From Paramylibacter ulvae (GTDB lineage: Bacteria > Pseudomonadota > Alphaproteobacteria > Rhodobacterales > Rhodobacteraceae), in NCBI RefSeq assembly GCF_014652655.1, contig NZ_BMZF01000002.1, forward strand, positions 62,001 to 126,000: a stretch of DNA of 64,000 nucleotides. Direction: 5' to 3'. Shown piece after piece: positions 46,384 through 56,273 of this stretch. Below the pieces are notes generated by a model. The model was not told the DNA's origin, searched no databases, and saw only the letters and a program-made list of their open reading frames with translations. Within the stretch, counting starts at the first letter, position 1. Every line of letters begins with the position of its first letter. Made by a program: the position numbers and the translations under genes.

Positions 46384-46440
46384 TTGCACGTCGCTTTGCC
46401 GCCAGCTATCGTAACCGCAAAAGTTAACGAGGCAGGCACA

Positions 46441-46926
46441 TTGCAAATCACGCTATTTTTGAATTCTGTTGATGCAACAACAGCGCTTGCGCAAAAATTG
46501 GCGGGCCAATTGCAAAATGGCGATACGGTTTTTCTATATGGCGATGTTGGCGCTGGAAAAACACATTTCGCACGTCAAATAATCACAAGCCGATTGGCGG
46601 TTGATGGTGTGCAAGAGGACATCCCATCCCCTACTTTTACCTTGGTGCAAACCTATGAAACATCACAAGGTGAAATTTGGCACGCCGATCTCTATCGCCT
46701 AACATCGATTGATGAAATCGACGAGCTTGGTCTGGAAGATGCGATCAATGACGCAATTTGCCTGATTGAATGGCCTGAAAAAATCCAAGACAGTTTGGGC
46801 TCTGATGCTTTGCACATTCACCTTGATACTCACGACGAAAACACGCGAAACCTTGTTCTGGAATGGCAGCATGATAAATGGGATGATAGGCTAAGTGATA
46901 TTGTGAAATCCGTGGAAACCCAATAA
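46441..46926 (+). CDS. tsaE: tRNA t6A ATPase TsaE
   Basis: TsaE (161 residues from the TTG at 46441; 180 from TTG at 46384) is the ATPase that with TsaB/D/C makes t6A at position 37 of ANN-decoding tRNAs. The P-loop GDVGAGKTHFAR and SPTFTLVQTYE, HADLYRL and IEWPEKI are family landmarks. The later start has GAGGCAGG upstream and fits the usual length. It ends with TAA directly adjoining the next ATG. It begins the run tsaE-amgK-murU-addB-addA. Confidence 0.93.
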   Translation: MQITLFLNSVDATTALAQKLAGQLQNGDTVFLYGDVGAGKTHFARQIITSRLAVDGVQEDIPSPTFTLVQTYETSQGEIWHADLYRLTSIDEIDELGLEDAINDAICLIEWPEKIQDSLGSDALHIHLDTHDENTRNLVLEWQHDKWDDRLSDIVKSVETQ

Positions 46927-47943
46927 ATGCAAGACCGTGAAATCGAAATTAATGCGTTTTTGAATTCGCACGGGTTGGAAAATGCAACACGCAACGCGCT
47001 TGTGGCTGATGCTTCGTTCCGCCGATATGAACGGTTGGATAATCGTGGTGATATCTCCATTCTGATGGATGCTCCACCCAAAACAAACCTGCCGGTAAAA
47101 ATTTTTGCTGATGTCACCACGCTATTGCACAACGCTGGTGTATCGGTTCCACAAATATTTCAAACAGATTTTGATCGCGGATTTTTATTGATCGAAGATT
47201 TCGGAAATGATCTGTTTGCAAATTTGTGCCGTTCAAATCCAGAAATGGAATCCGATCTTTACCGTGCAGCAATTGACGTTTTGCTGCGGGTACAAAAAAA
47301 TGCCAAATGTGATTCATTGCCCCCCTATGATCTGGCAACATATCTGCGCGAAAGCAGTCTTGCATTGGAATGGTATTATCCTGCGGCAACGAGTAACAAA
47401 CCACGCGCAGAACAATTTTTGGCACTGCAAACTTTGATCACAGATGCAACCCAAGCGCTGGAACCCTACGATCAGTGCACAATTCTACGCGATTTTCATG
47501 CAGAAAATTTACTCTGGCTGCCAGAACGCGGCGGCGTCAAGCGTGTTGGTTTGCTTGATTACCAAGACGCGCTCGCAGGGCATCCCGCATATGATTTGGT
47601 GTCATTACTCGAAGATGCGCGCCGCGACACATCCCAAAAGTTACAGTCCGAAATGAAATCGTATTTTATTGCCCAATCTGGGTTTGACTACGCGACGTTT
47701 GACCAAGCGTTCCACACACTTGGCGCACAACGGAACCTAAAAATTATTGGCCTGTTCACACGCCTTGCCGCACGCGATGGCAAGGTGCAATATCTTGATC
47801 TTATCCAACGCGTATGGAACCATTTAATGAACGATCTTTCCCATCCATCCTTGCAAGGTTTGGCAAATTGGGTTGCTCTAAATCTACCGTCGCCAGACCG
47901 CGCGACATTGGAAAAACTCGCAGGTTATCGTCATGAAGCCTGA
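46927..47943 (+). CDS. amgK: anomeric MurNAc/GlcNAc kinase AmgK
   Basis: AmgK (338 residues) has an aminoglycoside-phosphotransferase fold and, with MurU, recycles cell-wall sugars: it phosphorylates MurNAc or GlcNAc at C1. The catalytic loop is RDFHAENLLWL and the metal-binding loop LLDYQDALAGHPAYDLVS. The neighbouring murU makes this role far more likely than drug resistance. It starts one codon after the tsaE stop and overlaps murU by 11 bases. Confidence 0.9.
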   Translation: MQDREIEINAFLNSHGLENATRNALVADASFRRYERLDNRGDISILMDAPPKTNLPVKIFADVTTLLHNAGVSVPQIFQTDFDRGFLLIEDFGNDLFANLCRSNPEMESDLYRAAIDVLLRVQKNAKCDSLPPYDLATYLRESSLALEWYYPAATSNKPRAEQFLALQTLITDATQALEPYDQCTILRDFHAENLLWLPERGGVKRVGLLDYQDALAGHPAYDLVSLLEDARRDTSQKLQSEMKSYFIAQSGFDYATFDQAFHTLGAQRNLKIIGLFTRLAARDGKVQYLDLIQRVWNHLMNDLSHPSLQGLANWVALNLPSPDRATLEKLAGYRHEA

Positions 47944-48631
47944 CGCTGCCATGATATTTGCCGCGGGTTTTGGCACGCGCATGGGCGTGCTTACGCAATC
48001 AACGCCAAAACCGATGATCAAAATTTCCAACAGGCCGCTGATCGATTATGCTCTGGATTTGGTTGCGGCGGCGGACGTGAAAACCACAGTAGTGAATGTC
48101 CATTACTTGCCTGAACAAATTGAACAACACTTGGCTGACACCAACGTGCAAACAATTCGCGAGACAGATAAGATTTTGGAAACTGGAGGTGGGTTGAAAA
48201 ACGCGCTGCCAATTTTGGGAAAAAATCCCGTTTTCACGCTTAATTCAGATGCAATTTGGACGGGCACAAACCCATTGACCGTTTTGCGCAACCATTGGAA
48301 CCCAAAAACCATGGATGGCCTGTTGGCCCTGATCCCATTGCAAAATGCCCAAGAGTATTCGGGCGCTGGCGACTTTTTCTGTGATGAACAAGGCACCATT
48401 GCACGACGCGGCCAATCTCGATCAGCACCATTTGTGTTTTCGGGGGCTCAGATTATCAAAACTGACATGTTGAAAGACATTAAAACACCAAGCTTTTCAC
48501 TTAATGTATTGTGGAACGAAATGTTAAAAAACAACCGGTTACATGGCGTTATTCATAATGGTGGTTGGGTTGATGTTGGCCATCCCAATGGCATCATCAC
48601 CGCAGAAAACGAATTGGCAAAACATGTTTGA
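47933..48631 (+). CDS. murU: N-acetylmuramate alpha-1-phosphate uridylyltransferase MurU
   Basis: MurU (232 residues) makes UDP-MurNAc from MurNAc-1-phosphate, bypassing the fosfomycin-sensitive MurA route. The nucleotidyltransferase signature AAGFGTRMGVLTQSTPKPMI is at residues 10-29; ETGGGLKNALPIL and NSDAIW with the catalytic Asp follow. It overlaps amgK by 11 and addB by 8 bases, so translation is tightly coupled. The kinase plus transferase pair defines the AmgK-MurU recycling pathway. Confidence 0.93.
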   Translation: MKPDAAMIFAAGFGTRMGVLTQSTPKPMIKISNRPLIDYALDLVAAADVKTTVVNVHYLPEQIEQHLADTNVQTIRETDKILETGGGLKNALPILGKNPVFTLNSDAIWTGTNPLTVLRNHWNPKTMDGLLALIPLQNAQEYSGAGDFFCDEQGTIARRGQSRSAPFVFSGAQIIKTDMLKDIKTPSFSLNVLWNEMLKNNRLHGVIHNGGWVDVGHPNGIITAENELAKHV

Positions 48632-51563
48632 GCCAACACCGCACCCACGAGTATTCTCTCTGCCCATCGGCATAGATTTTTCGCAAGCATTCGTTGCGGG
48701 CTTGCTTGCGAAAACCAAAGACAAACCGCCAGAATATCTGGCAAGCATCGAAATTTTCGTCAATACAACCCGCGCGGCACGCCGATTGAAACAGCTGTTC
48801 ATTGAAACAGGTTCCTGTTTATTGCCTCGTATTCGATTGATCACAGATCTGGCAAATGACCCGCTCGCGCCGATTACCCTACCAAAACCGGTTCCCGCGT
48901 TGCGGCGGCGTCTGCAAATGGGTCAACTGGTTCAAGCGTTAATCAAATCCGATCCTTCACTGGCACCACAATCCGCCGCTTACGATTTGGCTGATGCGTT
49001 AGCGGCCTTAATGGACGAATTCCAAGGAGAAGCAGTTCCACTCACAGCACTAGACGATATTGTTCTGGAAAACCAATCGGAACATTGGAACCGCTCGCTG
49101 AAATTTTTGCAAATTATCGCGACCCATTGGACAGAAAACGCCGGTACTGACCCAAATGATCGCCAACACCATGTGGCAAAGGCATATGCCGATCATTGGC
49201 GTGAAAATCCGCCAGATCACCCCATAATTGTTGCTGGCTCAACGGGTTCACGCGGGCACACAGCATTGTTCATGCACGCGGTTGCCAATTTACCCCAGGG
49301 TGGCGTGGTGCTGCCTGGTTTTGACAAGGATATGCCAATAAGTGTTTGGAAAACATTATCAAAATCCAATGCAGCTCTTGATCATCCACAGGCTGGATTT
49401 GCAAAGCTACTTGCACGTTTGGAAATGGCCCCTAGTGATGTTCATCTTTGGCATACTGTCTTGCCCGAAAATACAGATCGCAATGCGCTAATCTCACTTG
49501 CTCTGCGTCCAGCACCCGTGACAGATCAGTGGCGAGAAGAAGGTGAAAAACTTTCCGCAACTATCAGTAATGCAATAAAAAATATAGATTTACTGGAAGC
49601 AAAATCACCCAAAGAAGAAGCCCTCACAATCGCTTTGCGCCTGCGCAAGGCCGCAGAGGACGGTGTACAATCCGTGCTGATTACGCCTGATCGCAATTTG
49701 ACGCGTCGTGTTGAAACGGCATTGGGGCGATGGGGAATTATTCCCGATGACAGCGCGGGGCAACCGCTGGATTTGTCACCGCCCGGTATATTTTTACGCT
49801 TGGCAGGTGATTTTTTGGGGCAAAAACTCACGCCTCAGCGTCTGCTTGCAATTTTGAAGCACCCCCTCACACATAGCGGCGGTGATCGTGGTGAACACCA
49901 ACGCCGCATTAGCGAAGTTGAGCTCAAAATTTTGCGCGGCGGTGATCCAGAGGTAAATTTTGAAGCACTGCACTCTTGGGCGCAAAAACAAAATGACCCC
50001 GCAAGTATTCAGTGGGTCGGTTGGTTGAAATCAGCGTTTAGTGGCGTGGAAAACGGCGCGCCGCGTGATTTGCAACAATGGGTTCATGATCACCAACAAC
50101 TTGCACAAACACTATCATCAGGCGCCAACGACGATACCGAAGGCGAGTTGTGGCGCAAAGAAGCGGGCGTTGAGGCCGCAAAAATTTGGCGTGAATTTAG
50201 TGCTGAATCAACATACGGCGGTGTTTTAAACATCACAGAATATCGCGCCCTGTTACGATTGGTGTTATCAAAGGGCGAAGTGCGCGGCGCCACGCAAGCG
50301 CATCCGCTCATCTCGATATGGGGCACCATGGAGGCGCGTGTTCAGGGTGCGGAATTGGTCATTCTTGGTGGTCTCAACGAAGGGATTTGGCCCAAAACGC
50401 CCTCTCCCGACCCATGGCTCAACCGCAATATGCGCGGGCAAATTGGTCTTGCGTTGCCAGATCGCCAAATAGGTTTAGCGGCACATGATTTTCAGCTCGC
50501 AATGGGCGCGCCCAATGTGGTGTTGTCACGATCCGTCAGGGACAATGAATCACCAACTCTTGCATCTCGCTGGTTGATAAGATTATCAAACCTTATCAAA
50601 GGCATAGATAACGAAAGTGATTCATATTTTGCAGCAATGCAATCACGCGGAAACCATTGGATTGCCATTGCAAATGCCATTGAACGCGTTGAAACAAGCG
50701 TTGCGCGTGAACCTAGGCCTTCGCCAATGCCGCCGATTGCGGCGCGGCCAAATCGGTTATCCGTAACCCAAATCAAAACATTGGTTCGTGATCCTTATGC
50801 GATTTATGCCAAGCATGTGCTTGGGTTGCGCAAGTTAGATGCAGTTGGCCAAGAACCCGATGCGTTGGTGCGCGGTATTTCCATTCATTCGTTTTTGGAA
50901 AATTTCATCGCCGATGTCGCAACAGACCAAGATAACTTAAATACAAATTACTTTATCAACCTTGCCGAAACAGTTTTGGAGCGGGATGTGCCGTGGCCAG
51001 CGATGCAGCGGTTATGGCTGGCGCGATTGCAACGCGTGGCACAGTGGTTTGTCGATGGCGAAGTTGATCGCCAGAAATTTGGCACCGTTATCGCACAGGA
51101 ACGATGTGGTAAATTCTACGATCCAGAATTGGATTTTACATTATCCGTTCAGGCCGATCGTATCGACATGGATAATGCGGGGAATTACGCAATCTATGAT
51201 TACAAGGCGGGCAAGCCACCCGCACCAAAGGATATCGCAAATTTTGACAAACAATTACAGTTAGAAGCAGCCATCGCTAGTCAGGGTAAATTTGATGACC
51301 TGGGGGCCGCGAAAATTGTGCATCTTGAATATATCGGCATGCATCAAGATCAGGAAACACGGATCGTTGACATCGAAAAAACACCCATTGACCAAGTTTG
51401 GGAAGAATTCCGTTCGCTTATTCATGCCTATAAACTTGCCCAATCTGGATTCACTGCGCGTGATAAGCTATTAAATGAAAACGATTTTTCTGACTACGAT
51501 CACTTGTCGCGCAAGGGCGAGTGGGAAATAACAGACGCCCCCGTCCCAAAGGAAGTGCCATGA
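48624..51563 (+). CDS. addB: double-strand break repair protein AddB, alphaproteobacterial type
   Basis: AddB (979 residues from the ATG at 48624) is the second subunit of the AddAB helicase-nuclease that resects broken DNA ends for RecA. The helicase-like region appears degenerate. The C-terminal RecB-type nuclease domain shows an AIYDYKAGKPP metal motif near residue 855. The start at 48624 overlaps murU by eight bases; the upstream extension is in murU. It overlaps addA by ATGA. Confidence 0.93.
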   Translation: MFEPTPHPRVFSLPIGIDFSQAFVAGLLAKTKDKPPEYLASIEIFVNTTRAARRLKQLFIETGSCLLPRIRLITDLANDPLAPITLPKPVPALRRRLQMGQLVQALIKSDPSLAPQSAAYDLADALAALMDEFQGEAVPLTALDDIVLENQSEHWNRSLKFLQIIATHWTENAGTDPNDRQHHVAKAYADHWRENPPDHPIIVAGSTGSRGHTALFMHAVANLPQGGVVLPGFDKDMPISVWKTLSKSNAALDHPQAGFAKLLARLEMAPSDVHLWHTVLPENTDRNALISLALRPAPVTDQWREEGEKLSATISNAIKNIDLLEAKSPKEEALTIALRLRKAAEDGVQSVLITPDRNLTRRVETALGRWGIIPDDSAGQPLDLSPPGIFLRLAGDFLGQKLTPQRLLAILKHPLTHSGGDRGEHQRRISEVELKILRGGDPEVNFEALHSWAQKQNDPASIQWVGWLKSAFSGVENGAPRDLQQWVHDHQQLAQTLSSGANDDTEGELWRKEAGVEAAKIWREFSAESTYGGVLNITEYRALLRLVLSKGEVRGATQAHPLISIWGTMEARVQGAELVILGGLNEGIWPKTPSPDPWLNRNMRGQIGLALPDRQIGLAAHDFQLAMGAPNVVLSRSVRDNESPTLASRWLIRLSNLIKGIDNESDSYFAAMQSRGNHWIAIANAIERVETSVAREPRPSPMPPIAARPNRLSVTQIKTLVRDPYAIYAKHVLGLRKLDAVGQEPDALVRGISIHSFLENFIADVATDQDNLNTNYFINLAETVLERDVPWPAMQRLWLARLQRVAQWFVDGEVDRQKFGTVIAQERCGKFYDPELDFTLSVQADRIDMDNAGNYAIYDYKAGKPPAPKDIANFDKQLQLEAAIASQGKFDDLGAAKIVHLEYIGMHQDQETRIVDIEKTPIDQVWEEFRSLIHAYKLAQSGFTARDKLLNENDFSDYDHLSRKGEWEITDAPVPKEVP

Positions 51564-54500
51564 TCGAATTTGATGATGCAACACGCGCCCAAATTCGTGC
51601 GGCAAACCCGTCGGCATCGACATGGGTATCAGCGAACGCAGGCTCTGGGAAAACGCGCGTGTTAACTGACCGCGTTGCGCGATTATTGCTGCACGGAACG
51701 GATCCCCAAAAAATTCTTTGTCTCACTTACACCAAAGCCGCCGCTGCAGAGATGCAAATAAGGTTGTTTCAAAGGCTCGGTCAATGGGCGATGATGGAAG
51801 AAGCCGCCCTGCGCAAAGAGTTGTTAAAGCTTGGCGAGCCCGCCGATATATTAACCGATGAAAAACTTCGCCTTGCACGCACATTATTTGCCAGCGCGTT
51901 GGAAACGCCTGGTGGATTGAAAATCCAAACGATTCACAGCTTTTGCGATGCGCTGTTACGCCGTTTTCCTGTTGAATCTGGTGTTTCGCCGCAATTTGAA
52001 ATGATAAATGAGCGCCAAAAGGCGCAGATTTGCGGCGATATTTTGGAAAACATCGCGTCGGGTGATGATCAGGGCGTATTCGACGATTTCGCGGGTTTTT
52101 TTACCGGTGCTGATACTGACGAACTGTTGGCGGAAATCGTCAAACACCGCGAAGATTTTGACCGTGCACCAACCGCCAAAGATTTTGGCTTGTCTGGGGA
52201 TGAATCCTTGGCGCTCATCTCGGCTGTTGTTTTCACAGATAAAAACCGTGCCACCCTCGCGGAGCTGGCAGACATCATGCCAAATGGCGGAGTTCAGGAC
52301 GTTAACAACGCACGTTTTATTCGCGCCGCGCTCACAGCGCGCGATCCCAACAGCGCATTAAGAAACCTTGAACGCGTGATGCTCACTGGTGCTGGTGCAA
52401 ATGAACCTTTTTCTGCAAAAATTGATAAGGTTCCAGTATTAAAGATTCTTAAAAAGGGTGAACCATTACGAAATGAAATCAACGAGATAATGCATCTTGT
52501 TGAAGCTGTTCGTGATCAACGGTTATCGTTATTGTCGTTTCAACGCACGGCGGCGCTTCATCGTTTTGCCGCCGTATTTTTGAAACAATTCGATGCGCAT
52601 AAAACGCACACGGGGCTGTTGGATTATGATGATCTAATCAATCGCGCCCGCCTGTTGTTAACAAAATCAAGCATGGCCGCGTGGGTGTTATATCGTTTGG
52701 ATGGTGGCATTGATCACATTTTGGTTGACGAGGCGCAAGATACCAGTTCGCAGCAATGGGATGTTGTGAAACAGCTACACGCCGAATTTACCAGCGGGGA
52801 ATCCGCGAATAATACCGCACGAACGTTGTTTATCGTGGGCGATGAAAAACAATCAATTTATTCATTCCAAGGTGCAGACCCACGTATTTTTGGCGACATG
52901 AAGGATCATTTTGCGACACAGCTCGCGCAGGTGAATAACCCACTCGCATCCCAAGATTTGCTATATTCGTTTCGATCGTCAGAACCAATAATGGGGCTGG
53001 TTGATAATGTGTTTAAGAACCTGCCAGAAGATCGGTTTCAAAACGGTGTGCAACACATTGCTTTTAAATCAGAAATGGCAGGTCGAATTGATTTGTGGCC
53101 CGTGATTGACAAGGGTGAAAAACCCGAGGAATCCGAATGGTTCGTGCCCACTAATGCCGCCGCACCTGACGATCCGCGAAATGAATTGGCCCGTCAAATT
53201 GCATGCGAAATTCATGCGATATTGGAAAGCGGACAATTGATTGAGGCAGACGGGGATATTCGCCCAGTTACCGCAGGTGATTTTCTGATTTTGGTACGCA
53301 GCCGCGGCGCATTGTTCAAAGCAATCATCAAAGAACTAAAGGCGGCCAAAGTACCCGTCGCAGGCGCCGATCGTTTTGAAGTGGGTGCAGAGTTGGCGGT
53401 ACAAGACATCATGTCATTGCTGAAATTCGCGGCGACAGCAGAGGATGATTTGTCACTGGCAGAGGCACTCCGCTCGCCCATTATTGGTATCAGCGAAGGC
53501 GAGCTATTTTCACTGGCACATGGGCGCAAGGGCTATTTGTGGCAAGAATTGCGCGCCAAGTCAGATCAGTTTTCAAATGCCCACGAAATCGTCAGTGATA
53601 TTCGCAACAAGGCCGATTTCGAACGCCCGTATGATTTGATCGAACGTATTTTGACCAACCATGCTGGACGTCATAATTTGATCGCACGCCTTGGCCCAGA
53701 GGCCGAAGATGGGATTGACGAACTGTTGTATCAGGCGATGCAGTACGAATTGACCGAAGCGCCCACATTAACAGGGTTTTTAAACTGGTTTGCATCGGAT
53801 GAAATGCAGATCAAACGGCAAATGGATGCGGCGGGTAAAACGGTGCGGGTGATGACGGTTCATGGCGCCAAGGGCTTGGAAGCGCCCATCGTCATTTTGC
53901 CTGACACAACACAGGATGTAAGGCGCGACCGCAATCAATTGATTACACTTGATTCTGGCTTGATCAGTTGGAAAACAGTTGGGGCAGATGCGAACAAGGC
54001 CCAGATGGCCGCGAGCCAAACACTAAAATCGGCTGATCTGCGCGAACGCATGCGATTGTTATATGTGGCGCTAACGCGCGCTGAAAGTTGGCTTATCATT
54101 TGTGGTGCTGGTGAGTTGGGAAAATCGGGCGAAACGTGGTACGATCTGATTTCAAACGGGATGGAACACATGCCCGTGGAAACCGTCACGCACTCAATTG
54201 TCGGTGATATAAAATCTGTACGCAATCTTGCATGGCATGGCGTGGGTTCGGCGCGTGAATCCGATAAAGATCAACGCATCGAATTGCCAAGATGGGCAGT
54301 GTCCGCTGCCGATAAGTTACCCCGGCCGACCCAGCCGATCAGCCCAAGTAGCCTGCCAGGTGCAAAGGCACTCGCAGGTGAAAATGACGGGCTCAGCGCG
54401 GATCAAGCAATGGAGCGTGGTACGCAAATCCATTTGCTATTGGAACATTTACCCCGCGTTGCGCCCAGCGAACGGTTCGCGTTTGGTGAACGTTTGTTGG

Positions 54501-54928
54501 GCGCACGATACGATGCCCTGACTGACAGTGAAATATCAATACTGTGCCAAGAGGCAATGGCCGTCGTTTCGGCACCCCCGTTACAATTCATATTTGGGCC
54601 CAATTCATTTGCAGAGGTAAATATTACCGCGCCATTGGTACAATGCGATGGATTGCCGATTGATGGCATCATTGATCGCCTTGTGGTCACGCCTGACAAA
54701 ATATTGGTGATTGATTATAAAACCAACGCCATCTTACCAGCGCAGCCCGATCAAACGCCGGCAGGGATATTGGCACAAATGGGCGCGTATTTAGTGGCAA
54801 TCAAACAGATATACCCGCGACACGAAATCGAATTGGCCATTTTGTGGACACGCACAGCAAAACTGATGAATTTGCACCACGATATCGTGATGAAAGCGTT
54901 GAACGACGTACAACATCTTGACCCTTAA
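51560..54928 (+). CDS. addA: double-strand break repair helicase AddA
   Basis: AddA (1122 residues) is a UvrD-type 3'-5' helicase with a C-terminal nuclease. The Walker A motif is SANAGSGKTRVL near 24-35; LVDEAQDTSS is motif II; LLYVALTRAESWL is motif VI; IDYKTNAILPAQ near 1055 is the RecB-family nuclease motif. AAAGGA lies 8 bases before the ATG at 51560, which overlaps addB in ATGA. It is followed by trxA after 59 bases. Confidence 0.97.
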   Translation: MIEFDDATRAQIRAANPSASTWVSANAGSGKTRVLTDRVARLLLHGTDPQKILCLTYTKAAAAEMQIRLFQRLGQWAMMEEAALRKELLKLGEPADILTDEKLRLARTLFASALETPGGLKIQTIHSFCDALLRRFPVESGVSPQFEMINERQKAQICGDILENIASGDDQGVFDDFAGFFTGADTDELLAEIVKHREDFDRAPTAKDFGLSGDESLALISAVVFTDKNRATLAELADIMPNGGVQDVNNARFIRAALTARDPNSALRNLERVMLTGAGANEPFSAKIDKVPVLKILKKGEPLRNEINEIMHLVEAVRDQRLSLLSFQRTAALHRFAAVFLKQFDAHKTHTGLLDYDDLINRARLLLTKSSMAAWVLYRLDGGIDHILVDEAQDTSSQQWDVVKQLHAEFTSGESANNTARTLFIVGDEKQSIYSFQGADPRIFGDMKDHFATQLAQVNNPLASQDLLYSFRSSEPIMGLVDNVFKNLPEDRFQNGVQHIAFKSEMAGRIDLWPVIDKGEKPEESEWFVPTNAAAPDDPRNELARQIACEIHAILESGQLIEADGDIRPVTAGDFLILVRSRGALFKAIIKELKAAKVPVAGADRFEVGAELAVQDIMSLLKFAATAEDDLSLAEALRSPIIGISEGELFSLAHGRKGYLWQELRAKSDQFSNAHEIVSDIRNKADFERPYDLIERILTNHAGRHNLIARLGPEAEDGIDELLYQAMQYELTEAPTLTGFLNWFASDEMQIKRQMDAAGKTVRVMTVHGAKGLEAPIVILPDTTQDVRRDRNQLITLDSGLISWKTVGADANKAQMAASQTLKSADLRERMRLLYVALTRAESWLIICGAGELGKSGETWYDLISNGMEHMPVETVTHSIVGDIKSVRNLAWHGVGSARESDKDQRIELPRWAVSAADKLPRPTQPISPSSLPGAKALAGENDGLSADQAMERGTQIHLLLEHLPRVAPSERFAFGERLLGARYDALTDSEISILCQEAMAVVSAPPLQFIFGPNSFAEVNITAPLVQCDGLPIDGIIDRLVVTPDKILVIDYKTNAILPAQPDQTPAGILAQMGAYLVAIKQIYPRHEIELAILWTRTAKLMNLHHDIVMKALNDVQHLDP

Positions 54929-54987
54929 GGTGCGCGTTCTTAAGTTAATGGGGATAGAAAGATTCTTGAGGTCAGGAGGCATATCAA

Positions 54988-55317
54988 ATGTCAGAAACAG
55001 TTAAAGTAACCGACGACACATTCGAAGCAGAAGTCACAAACAGCACAATCCCCGTATTGGTCGATTTTTGGGCTGAGTGGTGTGGCCCTTGTAAACAAAT
55101 AGGCCCATCCTTGGAAGAATTGGCCGCTGAATACGATGGCAAAGTTAAGATCGTAAAGGTGAACGTGGACGAAAACCCACAATCACCAGCGCAGCTTGGC
55201 GTACGTGGTATTCCTGCGTTGTTTATGTTCAAGGACGGTCAAATCGTATCAAACAAAACGGGTGCAGCACCAAAAGCGGCACTTGCCGATTGGATCAAAG
55301 AAAGCGTTAGCGTTTAA
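54988..55317 (+). CDS. trxA: thioredoxin
   Basis: TrxA (109 residues) is the cytoplasmic disulfide reductant. The active site is WCGPC (Cys32, Cys35), with cis-Pro in RGIPALFMF and Asp26 in VDFWA. The Shine-Dalgarno is strong (AGGAGG). It follows addA by 59 bases and ends in a terminator, so it may be transcribed with add genes, or from its own promoter; a link between TrxA and AddAB is not implied. Confidence 0.98.
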   Translation: MSETVKVTDDTFEAEVTNSTIPVLVDFWAEWCGPCKQIGPSLEELAAEYDGKVKIVKVNVDENPQSPAQLGVRGIPALFMFKDGQIVSNKTGAAPKAALADWIKESVSV

Positions 55318-55338
55318 ATTTATCCAAATTTGATTTCG

Positions 55339-55365
55339 AAAGGGTGGCATTTGCCGCCCTTTTTT
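55339..55365 (+). terminator. terminator after trxA
   Basis: AAGGGTGGC pairs with GCCGCCCTT (one G-U pair) and is followed by TTTTT. It lies about 20 bases after the trxA stop. The same hairpin faces the convergent nadC, though its minus-strand U tract is weak. Confidence 0.85.
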
Positions 55366-55412
55366 GTGCCTATGGCGCACGTCTTTTGCGTACAAATGGA
55401 ATTGGGGTTTGG

Positions 55413-56261
55413 TTAAAAATCCAGACCAAGGTCAAGATTTGTAACTGTATGCGTCAGCGCACCAACCGAAATATAATCCACACCTGTTGCCGCAACCGAT
55501 GCGATACGATCAAGCTGCATGCCGCCCGATGCCTCGACCGTGAGCACACCGTTGACCATATCAACCGCTGTTTTCATATCAGCGTTGGACATATTGTCGA
55601 GCAGTACAACATTCGCCCCGCCAACCTTAAGCACGGTTTCAAGTTGTTTGAGGTTATCGACCTCGATTTCAATCATGCGCATGTGAGATGCGAATTCACG
55701 CGCACGTTCAAGCACATCTTTGATGCTGCCAGCGGCGGCGATGTGATTGTCCTTGATCATGATCGCATCGTTCAGACCAAAACGATGATTTGAACCGCCA
55801 CCGTGGCGGACCGCCTCTTTTTCAACCAGACGTAGGCCAGGTGTGGTTTTACGGGTGCAGGTAATTTTTGCTTTGTGACCTTTGGTTTCTGCCACGAATG
55901 CTGCAGTCATCGTGGCGATGCCAGAAAGGCGCCCAGCAAGGTTTAAGGCAACGCGTTCGCCCATCAGGATCGATTTTGCATCGCCATCAATGGTCATACA
56001 GACGTCGCCTTTCTTGGCAACCTGTCCATCAGCGATAAAGGTTTTAACCTGAAGATCGCGGTTCACGGTATGAAACGCGATCCGTGCCAGTTGCATACCA
56101 CTGATCACACCTGGATCGCGCGCGTTTAGACGTGCGGAATATTGCGTGCCATCAGGGATTACTGCACGGCTGGTGACATCGCCCGCACCGCCCAAATCTT
56201 CGTCCAAGGCGCGTTTGATCAGGTCTTCCAGCAAAAAATCGGGGACAGCGGGATGTTCCAT
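55413..56261 (-). CDS. nadC: quinolinate phosphoribosyltransferase (carboxylating)
   Basis: NadC (282 residues) converts quinolinate and PRPP to nicotinate mononucleotide. TCTRKTTPGLR near 138-148 and HGGGSNHRFGLNDAIMIKDNH are the signature segments for PRPP and substrate binding. EVDNLKQ supplies a metal-site Glu/Asp. It is the last gene of nadA-nadB-nadC, 12 bases after nadB. Confidence 0.97.
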   Translation of the reverse strand: MEHPAVPDFLLEDLIKRALDEDLGGAGDVTSRAVIPDGTQYSARLNARDPGVISGMQLARIAFHTVNRDLQVKTFIADGQVAKKGDVCMTIDGDAKSILMGERVALNLAGRLSGIATMTAAFVAETKGHKAKITCTRKTTPGLRLVEKEAVRHGGGSNHRFGLNDAIMIKDNHIAAAGSIKDVLERAREFASHMRMIEIEVDNLKQLETVLKVGGANVVLLDNMSNADMKTAVDMVNGVLTVEASGGMQLDRIASVAATGVDYISVGALTHTVTNLDLGLDF

Positions 56262-56273
56262 TTTATGTAATCC

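Noticed and set aside
46927-47943. Aminoglycoside resistance gene
   Set aside because: The fold is APH-like, but adjacency to murU and the tsaE context identify AmgK.
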